A DNA stretch of 58,388 nt from Oscillatoriales cyanobacterium CG2_30_40_61 (lineage in GTDB: Bacteria > Cyanobacteriota > Cyanobacteriia > Cyanobacteriales > Microcoleaceae): positions 1-58,388 of the forward strand of contig MNYZ01000052.1 in NCBI GenBank assembly GCA_001873365.1. The letters run 5' to 3'. Position numbers and translations under genes: made by a program. Shown here piece after piece: positions 8,989 to 17,203 of the stretch. The notes beneath the pieces were generated by a model. It saw nothing but the letters and a program-made list of their open reading frames with translations, was not told the origin of the DNA and did not search any database. Numbering within the stretch: position 1 is the stretch's first letter; each line of letters starts with the position of its first letter.

Positions 8989-10821
8989 ATGAAAAAATTC
9001 TTCCTATTCTGCTTATTTCTAATTGGTTTAGGCTGGGCAGTTTCTAACTTCTCAGGTTTAGCCACCCAAGGCAGTTATGACAGTATTGTACTTGATTTTA
9101 GAGAATCTCTAGGGCAAGAAGAAATTGCTAATCAAGTTCGGTCAATTTCTGAAAAATATCAAATTGTTCCCTATCTTAATAGTGAATTTTCTCAAGCAGA
9201 TAATATTTATGTAGTTCGCGGAGATGCTAAATTACTTAAATCCTTGAGAAAATCTTTAGGTAAACAGACAGAATTTATTGAACCCAATTATATCTATCGG
9301 GTTGATGAAATTCCAGGGGCAAATTCTCAAGCTGCGATTATTTATGAGATGGCTAATTCTGTTCCCAATGACCCGTTATATGGTCAACAATGGAACTTTC
9401 GCAGTATTAATTTAGAAGGGGCTTGGAGTGAAACCCAAGGAGAAGGAGTAACCGTTGCTATTATTGATACGGGAGTCAGTCAAGTTCCCGATTTAGAACA
9501 GACCCAATTTGTCGAAGGTTATGATTTTGTCAATGATAAAATTGAGGCTGTTGATGATAACGGACATGGAACTCATGTTGCGGGTACTATTGCCCAATCA
9601 ACTAATAATAATTATGGGGTAACGGGTATTGCTTATAAAGCCAAAATTATGCCCTTAAAAGTATTAAGTGCTGGGGGCGGTGGCACGATTTCTGATATTG
9701 CTGAAGCGATTAAATTTGCCGCCGACCATAACGCCGATGTAATTAATATGAGTTTAGGCGGCGGTGGCGAAAGTAGTTTAATGCAAGAAGCTATTGATTA
9801 TGCCTATTCTAAAGGAGTAGTAATTATTGGGGCGGCCGGAAATTCCGGGGAAAACTGCGCCGGATATCCTGCCCGTTATCCCAAGGTTTTAGGGGTTGCC
9901 GCCCTAGACCCGGCCGGAAATAAAACCCCCTATTCTAATTTTGGGGCGGGAGTTGATATTGCTGCCCCTGGGGGATTAATTCAAGAGGGCAACGAGGTCG
10001 GAGGCATTTTACAAAATACCATTGACCCTGCAACCGGTGAAGGGGTATTTGCAGCCTTTCAAGGCACAAGTATGGCGGCGCCGCACGTTGCTGGGGTAGC
10101 CGCATTAATTAAAGCCAGTGGAGTCACGGAACCAGATCAAGTAGTTAATATTATCAAAGAATCAGCCCGTAAAGTTGGAGAAGACCCGTTAAATCATTTT
10201 GGTGCGGGTCATTTAGACGCTACAAATGCGGTGCAAATGGCATTAAAAGGACAAATTACCTTCCGAGATTTCTTCCGTTGGTTACGGGATAATGGCTATT
10301 TGAATCCTCGGTTTTGGGTTGATGGTGGGGCCGTAGCCTTATTACCTAAATTAGCGATGGTTTTGGGTTCCTATTTATTAGCTTGGTTTCTGCGGAATTA
10401 TTTTCCGTTTCAATGGGGTTGGTCTTTAACCGGGGGATTAATTGCGGGTAGTAGTGGTTTATTTTTCCTGCGGGGTTTCTATATCTTTGATTTACCCCAA
10501 TGGCCGATGCGAATGATGGGTAGTTCTCTCCCCGAATTAGGTGGAGCAATTCAAGGAAGTTCGGTCTTAAATCCCCTATTTGCTAGTGTATTAATTCCGG
10601 CAATTTTGATAGTATTATTCCTAGGACATCCCCAGTGGAAATGGATTGCGATTGGTTTAACTATTGGAACTGCCAGTTGTTTAGGCATTAGTGCCATAGT
10701 CTCTCCTGCGGTTTGGGGATTAGGAACAGGTTGGGGATCTCAACTGTTTTTAGTTGTCAATGCTTTGTTATGTTTTGGGTTAGCTCGTTTAGCCATTAAA
10801 ACTCAGGTAAATGCAATATGA
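8989..10821 (+). CDS. Membrane-anchored S8 subtilisin-like protease with prodomain
   Basis: This is a secreted or membrane-tethered serine protease of 610 aa. An N-terminal signal/anchor (residues 1-20) is followed by a prodomain (about 30-105, ending FIEPNYIYRV) of the type seen in fervidolysin-like proteases. The catalytic domain (about 125-415) shows the whole triad: VTVAIIDTGVS (Asp), NGHGTHVAGTIA (His) and GTSMAAPHVAGVAALI (Ser). The oxyanion Asn lies in GAAGNSG. After the protease, about residues 445-605 form four to five hydrophobic helices, an unusual addition that would fix the enzyme to the membrane. The stop overlaps the start of the next gene (ATGA), so the two are probably translationally coupled. 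Confidence 0.92.
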   Translation: MKKFFLFCLFLIGLGWAVSNFSGLATQGSYDSIVLDFRESLGQEEIANQVRSISEKYQIVPYLNSEFSQADNIYVVRGDAKLLKSLRKSLGKQTEFIEPNYIYRVDEIPGANSQAAIIYEMANSVPNDPLYGQQWNFRSINLEGAWSETQGEGVTVAIIDTGVSQVPDLEQTQFVEGYDFVNDKIEAVDDNGHGTHVAGTIAQSTNNNYGVTGIAYKAKIMPLKVLSAGGGGTISDIAEAIKFAADHNADVINMSLGGGGESSLMQEAIDYAYSKGVVIIGAAGNSGENCAGYPARYPKVLGVAALDPAGNKTPYSNFGAGVDIAAPGGLIQEGNEVGGILQNTIDPATGEGVFAAFQGTSMAAPHVAGVAALIKASGVTEPDQVVNIIKESARKVGEDPLNHFGAGHLDATNAVQMALKGQITFRDFFRWLRDNGYLNPRFWVDGGAVALLPKLAMVLGSYLLAWFLRNYFPFQWGWSLTGGLIAGSSGLFFLRGFYIFDLPQWPMRMMGSSLPELGGAIQGSSVLNPLFASVLIPAILIVLFLGHPQWKWIAIGLTIGTASCLGISAIVSPAVWGLGTGWGSQLFLVVNALLCFGLARLAIKTQVNAI

Positions 10822-11036
10822 GTATCACAGTAACGGGCAAGATTGAACGCAAGGGATTTGGTTTTGGCACTTGGGCATTAGTCAGTGATGACAAAACCTA
10901 TGAACTGCATAAACCCCCGAAAGATTTGCAAAAGTCGGGGTTAAAAGTCACCATTAAAGGTCAAATTCGAGATGATATTATGACCATGGCTATGATTGGC
11001 CCTGTGTTGGAAATAGAATCTTTTGAAATAACTTAA
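10818..11036 (+). CDS. Small beta-rich protein coupled to the subtilase
   Basis: The 72-aa protein starts inside the subtilase stop codon (4-bp ATGA overlap). It is strand-rich: MSITVTGKIERKGFGFGTWA, then TYELH, LKVTIKGQI and LEIESFEIT, the pattern of a small five-stranded OB-like barrel. No signal peptide is seen, so it would be cytosolic, opposite the protease domain. I do not recognise the family. The coupling suggests matched amounts of the two proteins; a regulator or folding partner is conceivable but unproven. Confidence 0.7.
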   Translation: MSITVTGKIERKGFGFGTWALVSDDKTYELHKPPKDLQKSGLKVTIKGQIRDDIMTMAMIGPVLEIESFEIT

Positions 11037-11092
11037 TTTTTGATAGGAAATACCGGAACACCGGGTAATACTTCTGGTTGTCACATTTCATC

Positions 11093-11120
11093 GTAGGGGC
11101 GAGGCACGCCTCGCCCCTAC
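11093..11120. repeat. Perfect 13-bp dispersed palindrome
   Basis: GTAGGGGCGAGGC and GCCTCGCCCCTAC are exact inverted copies two bases apart. A second small hairpin, ACCGG/CCGGT, lies just upstream at about 11051-11066. Both follow the subtilase pair and could end its transcript. The GTAGGGGC palindrome is of a type common between cyanobacterial genes. Confidence 0.75.
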
Positions 11121-11213
11121 ACCGAATTTGTGTCCATTTTTTAGGGTTAATAATTTTGATTATTATTTTGTACAATTCATTTAGACTTGCTATATATAAC
11201 GTCAAAATCAGGA

Positions 11214-12158
11214 ATGAGATATATTGATTTATTTTGTGGAATTGGAGGATTTAGAATTGCGATTAATCAAGTATTAACTGCTAAAAATATTAATCCAAAA
11301 TGTGTTTTTTCCTCGGATATTGATGCCGATGCTCAAAAAATATATCAGATGAATTTTGGGGAACAACCCGCCGGAGATATTACCCAAATTGAAGCTAAAG
11401 ATATCCCCGAACATGATATTTTATTGGCAGGTTTTCCCTGTCAACCCTTTAGTATTTGTGGACAGCTTAAAGGATTTGAAGATACTAGGGGAACGTTATT
11501 TTTCGATATTGCTCGAATTTTAGCTAGTAAAAAACCCAGTTATTTTATCCTAGAAAATGTTAAACAATTAGTTGGACATAACCAGGGAAAAACTTTAAAA
11601 TCTATTATTGAAGTTTTAGAAGAATTGGGTTATAATGTTGAATATAAAGTATTAAATGCTTTAGATTGTGGATTGCCTCAAAAGCGAGAACGGATTTTTA
11701 TTGTCGGTTATCGTCAACTTTTACCGTTTCGATGGGAGGTTCAAAAAATCCCGATGAAACCCTTAACAGAAATTTTAGAACCGCAAGTTTCAGACTTTTA
11801 TTATGCTTCTGAAAAAATCCGTAATAGTCGTTTAATTAAATATCAAGGAAAAACCCATACTGAACCGACAATTTGGCATGAAAATAAAGCAGGTCATATT
11901 AGTGCTTATCCCTATTCCTGTGCATTAAGAGCCGGGGCATCCTATAATTATTTATTAGTGAACGGAGAACGAAGGTTAACAGAGCGAGAAATGCTGGGTT
12001 TGCAAGGATTTCCCGAGGAGTTTAAAATGGTCACTTCCTATTCGACCGCCCGCCGATTAATTGGCAATAGTGTGGCCGTTTATTGTGTGTCCAGGGTAAT
12101 GAATTGTTTATTAAATGCTATTAATAATAATGTGGCAAATACCAATTTAATAGGTTAA
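11214..12158 (+). CDS. DNA (cytosine-5)-methyltransferase, no restriction partner seen
   Basis: The enzyme transfers a methyl group from AdoMet to cytosine C5 in DNA. Conserved C5-MTase motifs appear in order: I (YIDLFCGIGGFR), IV (GFPCQPFSICG, with the PCQ catalytic Cys), VI (FILENV), VIII (QKRERIFIVG), IX (RLTEREMLGLQGFP) and X (IGNSVAV). The ATG at 11214 starts two residues before motif I, as is usual; the frame is open to 11187. The 314-aa length is normal. No restriction endonuclease or Vsr gene lies beside it, so it looks solitary. The target recognition region (about 195-250) does not tell me the target. Confidence 0.93.
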   Translation: MRYIDLFCGIGGFRIAINQVLTAKNINPKCVFSSDIDADAQKIYQMNFGEQPAGDITQIEAKDIPEHDILLAGFPCQPFSICGQLKGFEDTRGTLFFDIARILASKKPSYFILENVKQLVGHNQGKTLKSIIEVLEELGYNVEYKVLNALDCGLPQKRERIFIVGYRQLLPFRWEVQKIPMKPLTEILEPQVSDFYYASEKIRNSRLIKYQGKTHTEPTIWHENKAGHISAYPYSCALRAGASYNYLLVNGERRLTEREMLGLQGFPEEFKMVTSYSTARRLIGNSVAVYCVSRVMNCLLNAINNNVANTNLIG

Positions 12159-12190
12159 GTTTAAGTTCTGCCTCAATTAATAGGAGAATA

Positions 12191-12235
12191 GGAGGCGGAG
12201 CCTCCTTGAATAGCATTTCTAGGTAGAACCTAGAA
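12191..12235. terminator. Twin hairpins between methyltransferase and kinase genes
   Basis: GGAGGC/GCCTCC around GGA (12191-12205) and TTCTAGGT/ACCTAGAA around AGA (12217-12235) are two perfect small hairpins between convergent genes. Neither is followed by a T-run. They may end both transcripts or be copies of a dispersed repeat. Confidence 0.55.
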
Positions 12236-12278
12236 ACGAGGATTTTGCCCGGGTTGCGGTGCTACCTGCTATAACTGA

Positions 12279-15200
12279 TTACGGATTTTGTTCTTTTTGA
12301 AAAATAGGAATAGAAACTTCAAATGCCGTAAAATTATCGGAATCTCGATAACAAAGAATTTCTCCACTATGTTGTTCCACTACAATTTTATAACTAATTG
12401 ATAATCCTAAACCCGTGCCTTTTCCGACTGGTTTTGTGGTAAAAAATGGGTCAAATAATCGGTTTTTAACCTTGTCTTCGATTCCGGGGCCATTATCTCG
12501 AATGGTGATTCTAACTTGTTCTAAAGGTGGTAATTTCCCTTTTTTCTCGGTTAAATCAGGGGAAATTATCTCCGTAGTAATTTTAATTATTCGAGGTTCG
12601 GGTTGATTATCTAAGGCATCAATGGCATTGCCAATTAAATTCATAAATACCTGATTCAACTGTCCAGCATAACATTCAACCTTGGGTAACTTGCCATATT
12701 CTTTAATTAACTCAATCCCACCGGATGCTCCTTTGGGTTTTAACCGATTTTGTAAAATCAATAATGTACTATCAATACCATCATGAATATTAACAGGCTT
12801 CATTTCGGCTTCATCTAATCGAGAGAAACTTCTCAAAGAAACCACAATTTGACGAATCCGATCGGCCCCCATTTCCATAGAAGATAGAATTTTAGGTAAA
12901 TCTTCAACTAAAAATTCTAATTCAATTTCTTCACTCTTAGCTTGAATTGCCGGAGTGGCAATTGGATAAATTTCTTGATATAATTCCAACAATTCTAAAA
13001 TGTCTTGGGTATATTCCTTGGCATAGGTAAGATTCCCATAAATAAAATTAACCGGATTATTAATTTCATGGGCAACTCCGGCCACCATTTGTCCTAAACT
13101 CGACATTTTTTCACTTTGAATTAATTGGGATTCCTTTTGCTTCAAATCCTGTAGGGCTTCACTCAAATGAAAGGCTTGGGTTTGGGCTGCTAAGGCCGCC
13201 GCCCGGGTTTGGGCATATAATTCCGCTTGGTCAATGGCGATCGCCAACTGATCCACTACCGCCCCCAAAAGCTCCACCTCACTATCCCGCCAAGGTCGAT
13301 ATCCGGTATAATGATTACAAACTATGGCTCCTCGTTGACCCGAACGGGTTTCCAAGGGTAATAACAATAGGGAAAAAATCCCCGTTTCCTGTAAAAACTT
13401 TCTGGTAGATTCATCTAAAGCCGTTGTGGTGTGAATATTATCAATTTTAATTGTTTGGGCCATGCGAATTTTTTCGGCTAACAAAGGAATTTGTTCCTGG
13501 GGATAGTCCCGTAAACTATTGAATAAACCAGGATTTAGAGATTCGTGGGTGACGGTAAAACTGGGTTGTTGATTGGGTTGAATATGTAGATACCAAAGGA
13601 AATGACATTGATCTACCTGCAATAAAGCCCGAATTTCATTAACGGCCGTCCCTAAAATCGTATCAATATCCAAGGAATCCCAAATCTGACTCGCCAACCG
13701 AAATAATAACCCTTCCCGGCGACTTTGCAGTTCTTCCCGCGCCTTCACCCGATCAATACCAACGGCTAAAGCATTCGCCACCCAGCCCAAAACCCCCTGA
13801 GCTTCATCACTGAGGGTTTCTTGGGTACAAATTGCCATTAACCCGACTAAACGACCTTCCACCACCAAGGGAAAATCCACAGTCCGACTTTTGCTCAAGG
13901 GTTGAGGATCGGAAATCGAATAGGTTAAAACATCGGTTTCGGTGATATTTTCTGGATGAATAGTTAACCCAGAATTAGCTTGAAGTTCTAATTGATTACT
14001 ATTAAAATTTAATGTCCAAATTCCTACGCCGACTACATCGGGATAATTGGCGATCGCCTGCAGACAACGGCCTAGAATAGTGCTAATTGACCCCATCAGT
14101 CCCAGGGCTGTTCCTATTTCTGCTTCCAATTGGGAAAGCCGTGATCTTTCTAATAATAGGGTTTCAGCTTGTTTGCGTTCGGTAATATTCCGAGAAACCG
14201 CAATCACTTGATCAATATTTTCTGAGTTCTGATTTTCTAACCCATGACAGGTACTTTCAAACCAAATATATTCTCCATTCCGACATCGAATTCGATAACT
14301 AACCGTATAAATATCTTGACTATTTCTTAATCCTAAAAACTTTTCTTGAGTCCCTGCCAAATCCTCGGGATGAATCAATTCATAGACCGATTTTCCGATT
14401 AATTCTTCCGGTTGGTATCCCAATAATTGTTGACTAGCCGGAGAAGCATATAAATAAGTGCCATCATTGCTATGTCGAGAAATTAAATCCGTGGCATGAT
14501 CGGCTAAAAGTCGATAACGGGCTTCACTTTCCCGTAAAGCATCCTCCGACTGTTTGCGTTGGGTAATATCGGTTTGAATGCCGATAAAATGGGTTAAACG
14601 TCCTTCTCGATCGCGCACCGGGGAAATTGAGAGTTCATTCCAGAAGTAACTGCCATCTTTGCGGTAATTTTTGAGGGTAACACTACAATTGGTATGGGTG
14701 GTGAGCGCATCTCGGAGGCGAGCTAATTCTTTTGGGTCAGTATCCTCACCCTGGAGTATTCGACAATTACGCCCTAAAACTTCCTCCTGAGAATAGCCAG
14801 TTAATTTTTCAAAGGCGGGATTACAGTAGATAATCGGAGAATCGGCTGTGGTAAAGTCGCTAATCACGATCCCGCTAGGACTGGCAGTAATCGCCCTTTC
14901 TAGCAATTCCATCCGCACTTCCGACTGTCTGCGTTCGGTAATATCAATTCCCGTCGCAATCACATATTTAACTAAGCCATTCGTCTGAAACAAGGCCGTA
15001 TTTGACCAAGCAATCCAATGACGTTGACCACCCGGTTTAACCCATTCGGTCTCCCAGGCATTTAAACGGGTTTGATTGGGGATTAGGGGAAACGAATTTT
15101 GAGCTTTAACTGATTTGGGAGGTTCGTCAAACTCAATCATCATCGGCCCCGAAGCGGTTTGGCCCCTAGCACTCAAGGGTAAGAGGTTGACCCCCAACTC

Positions 15201-16001
15201 ATCAAAGGTTTTTCCTTCGACTTCCTCGGCGGAATATCCGGTTAGTTGTTCACAGGTTCGATTAAACCGAATAATTCGACCATCGAGATCAAGTACAATT
15301 ACTAAGGCACTAACGGTGTCGAGAACGGCACAAACAAAGTCTCTTTCTTGACGCACTACTTCCCAGACTTGCTTGCGTTCATTAATAATATCTTCGAGTT
15401 GACTAAGTTTGGCTTTGGAGTGAATCAGTTGGCGGTGTAAATTGATTTGGCTAATAATTTGATTATTGAGTGCTTGTAACGCCTTAATAGTTTCGGGGTG
15501 TAACTCCCGGGGCTGATAATCCATGATCGATAGCATCCCCACCATTAAGTGGTCGGAGGTCATTAAGGGAATACCCAAATAAAACCTAATCCCAGGCTCC
15601 TGTTTAATCAGGGGTTGGGAAGCAAACCGTTGATCATTCCAGGTATCAGAAATAATAATTGGTTCTGGGGATAGTTTTAAGGTAGAGTTAGAGCCATTAA
15701 GGTTTGAGGGATTATCCGGGTCGTCTTGCTCCTCAATCAACAAATCGCACCGAAAATATAATTCAATAATAAACTCGCAGAAATTCAAATAGGGATGTAT
15801 TTTTTCCGTTAAACCCACCTGGGACTTTAACCACTGATGGCTAGAATCCATAAAGGTAATTAAGGCAATGGGTGCTTGGGCTAGATGGGACGCTAAGTGA
15901 GTCAAATCATCAAAGGGAATTTCAGCAAACCTGTGGATGACCTGAGAAAGATTATTGCCCTCTGGGCTGAACATGGTTTGACCTAAAAATCTTGCGTTCA
16001 T
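12279..16001 (-). CDS. Multi-sensor histidine kinase (GAF-PAS3-GAF2-HisKA-HATPase)
   Basis: The 1240-aa soluble sensor kinase has no membrane helix. Order: a GAF-like domain (about 25-195), three PAS/PAC domains (about 215-355, 360-485, 490-610; the middle one has the LOV-like string GRNCRILQGEDT), and two GAF domains (about 620-760, 775-940). HisKA follows (GQMVAGVAHEINNPVNFIYG, phospho-His about 985), then HATPase (N box NLIGNAIDAL, G1 DNGPGIED, G2 GKGTGLGLSI). The HEINNP form of the H box is typical of large cyanobacterial kinases. The GAF segments lack an obvious chromophore Cys, and the ligand is unknown. There is no receiver domain. The single-domain regulator transcribed divergently from 16680 is a possible partner. 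Confidence 0.9.
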   Translation of the reverse strand: MNARFLGQTMFSPEGNNLSQVIHRFAEIPFDDLTHLASHLAQAPIALITFMDSSHQWLKSQVGLTEKIHPYLNFCEFIIELYFRCDLLIEEQDDPDNPSNLNGSNSTLKLSPEPIIISDTWNDQRFASQPLIKQEPGIRFYLGIPLMTSDHLMVGMLSIMDYQPRELHPETIKALQALNNQIISQINLHRQLIHSKAKLSQLEDIINERKQVWEVVRQERDFVCAVLDTVSALVIVLDLDGRIIRFNRTCEQLTGYSAEEVEGKTFDELGVNLLPLSARGQTASGPMMIEFDEPPKSVKAQNSFPLIPNQTRLNAWETEWVKPGGQRHWIAWSNTALFQTNGLVKYVIATGIDITERRQSEVRMELLERAITASPSGIVISDFTTADSPIIYCNPAFEKLTGYSQEEVLGRNCRILQGEDTDPKELARLRDALTTHTNCSVTLKNYRKDGSYFWNELSISPVRDREGRLTHFIGIQTDITQRKQSEDALRESEARYRLLADHATDLISRHSNDGTYLYASPASQQLLGYQPEELIGKSVYELIHPEDLAGTQEKFLGLRNSQDIYTVSYRIRCRNGEYIWFESTCHGLENQNSENIDQVIAVSRNITERKQAETLLLERSRLSQLEAEIGTALGLMGSISTILGRCLQAIANYPDVVGVGIWTLNFNSNQLELQANSGLTIHPENITETDVLTYSISDPQPLSKSRTVDFPLVVEGRLVGLMAICTQETLSDEAQGVLGWVANALAVGIDRVKAREELQSRREGLLFRLASQIWDSLDIDTILGTAVNEIRALLQVDQCHFLWYLHIQPNQQPSFTVTHESLNPGLFNSLRDYPQEQIPLLAEKIRMAQTIKIDNIHTTTALDESTRKFLQETGIFSLLLLPLETRSGQRGAIVCNHYTGYRPWRDSEVELLGAVVDQLAIAIDQAELYAQTRAAALAAQTQAFHLSEALQDLKQKESQLIQSEKMSSLGQMVAGVAHEINNPVNFIYGNLTYAKEYTQDILELLELYQEIYPIATPAIQAKSEEIELEFLVEDLPKILSSMEMGADRIRQIVVSLRSFSRLDEAEMKPVNIHDGIDSTLLILQNRLKPKGASGGIELIKEYGKLPKVECYAGQLNQVFMNLIGNAIDALDNQPEPRIIKITTEIISPDLTEKKGKLPPLEQVRITIRDNGPGIEDKVKNRLFDPFFTTKPVGKGTGLGLSISYKIVVEQHSGEILCYRDSDNFTAFEVSIPIFQKEQNP

Positions 16002-16679
16002 TATCGATAATTACCATACAAAGGGAGTGGCTAGATATCAGCAACCGGGTATTTAGCTTTATGGGGTGAGATGTTCATATTAACTGTAGAGACGAGCCAC
16101 GGCGCGTCTCACTTTAGTTGCTAACACCTCAACACCTTAACATCTCAATCCCTCGACTGTTACCCGACTTCTGACTTTTATTTGACTCGCCTTAGCTGTA
16201 TGACACTTGTTGTCCAAACGTCGTGATCTCACACAACTTTTTTTGATCTGCTTTGATCTTAACAAAGATTGAAGCCAATTTTACTTTTGATTCGGGCTAA
16301 TGCAAAAAATCTTTACGCCCATAAAAAATCTTACCTGTGATGGAAAAATAGTTTTTTGTGCTATTTCTAGGGTGCACACCCATAAAGGTCTAGGTCTGGT
16401 CATCCGGTATGATCATGTTTAAGTAATTTGTACTATTCAAAAATATTAAATTTTTTGCTATTTGATTAATCAGAAACACCCCAAGCAGGTTTGATTAAAT
16501 TTCCTTAATAATTGTCCAGCTTAAAGTATATAATTGTTGATATAAAAGTGAAACAATACTTTTGATATATAATAAAAGTAATAGATAGTCGGCTCAGTGA
16601 TCTAGCAAATTAGCTGATTTTTCATCGGCTTGATTACTACCCGAGCCAGGGCATCTCGACTCACCGAACATGAATTACT
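16002..16679. other. Divergent intergenic region between kinase and response regulator
   Basis: This 678-bp A/T-rich stretch has no credible gene. It holds a degenerate palindrome at 16086-16112 of the GTAGAGACG...CGTCTC family; a related copy is at 48643-48670. It must contain promoters for both genes, but I cannot name a specific box with confidence. Its length leaves room for an unannotated small RNA. Confidence 0.6.
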
Positions 16680-17066
16680 ATGTCAGTATCTCAAAATTTT
16701 ATACCCACTATTTTAGCTGTTGACGATAGTAGAGTCATGCAAGGACTCATCCAACAAGCGCTGGGGAAGGAATATCGTGTCTTGGTTGCTGATAATGCGG
16801 TGGATGCTTTATCAATGATTTACCATGAAGCGGTTTCGGTCTTACTTCTGGACGTGGCGATGCCCGGAATTGATGGCCTAGAACTTTGTCGCACCGTTCG
16901 CAGTATTCCTCAGTTTCAGAATTTACCTATTATTATGTTAACAGCACGGGACGGTGCTTTTGATAAGGTTCAGGGCCGTCTAGCCGGGGCGAGTGAATAT
17001 CTGACTAAACCCTTTGATGCTCAAAAGTTATCTGAAGTTGTTGGTCAAGTTCTACAATTACAGTAA
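16680..17066 (+). CDS. Single-domain response regulator (CheY-like)
   Basis: The 128-aa product is one receiver domain with no output domain. The acidic pocket is in ILAVDDSRVM (Asp-Asp at about residues 16-17). The phospho-acceptor Asp is in SVLLLDVAMPGIDGLELC (about residue 59). The switch Thr is in IIMLTARDG and the Lys in YLTKPFD. All catalytic residues are intact, so it can be phosphorylated. It acts through protein contacts, as CheY/PilG/PilH-type proteins do. It is divergent from the large kinase at 12279-16001, which lacks a receiver. No strong ribosome-binding site is visible. It could equally serve a kinase elsewhere. Confidence 0.9.
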   Translation: MSVSQNFIPTILAVDDSRVMQGLIQQALGKEYRVLVADNAVDALSMIYHEAVSVLLLDVAMPGIDGLELCRTVRSIPQFQNLPIIMLTARDGAFDKVQGRLAGASEYLTKPFDAQKLSEVVGQVLQLQ

Positions 17067-17129
17067 ATTCATGTTTTTAGCTTATCCCCGCTAAACACTT
17101 AAAAAAAGAGGAATATCTAGTAATATTAT

Positions 17130-17203
17130 TTTACCAATTACCCATTACCAATTACCCATTACCTGTTCCGGTGTTCCGGTGTTCCGGTGTTCCGGTGTTC
17201 CCT
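17130..17203. repeat. CATTACC and GTTCCGGT repeat array
   Basis: Heptamers of the CATTACC type change at about 17162 into five 8-mers GTTCCGGT. The array ends at the stop codon of the minus-strand ODCase-OPRT gene at 17204. Confidence 0.85.
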
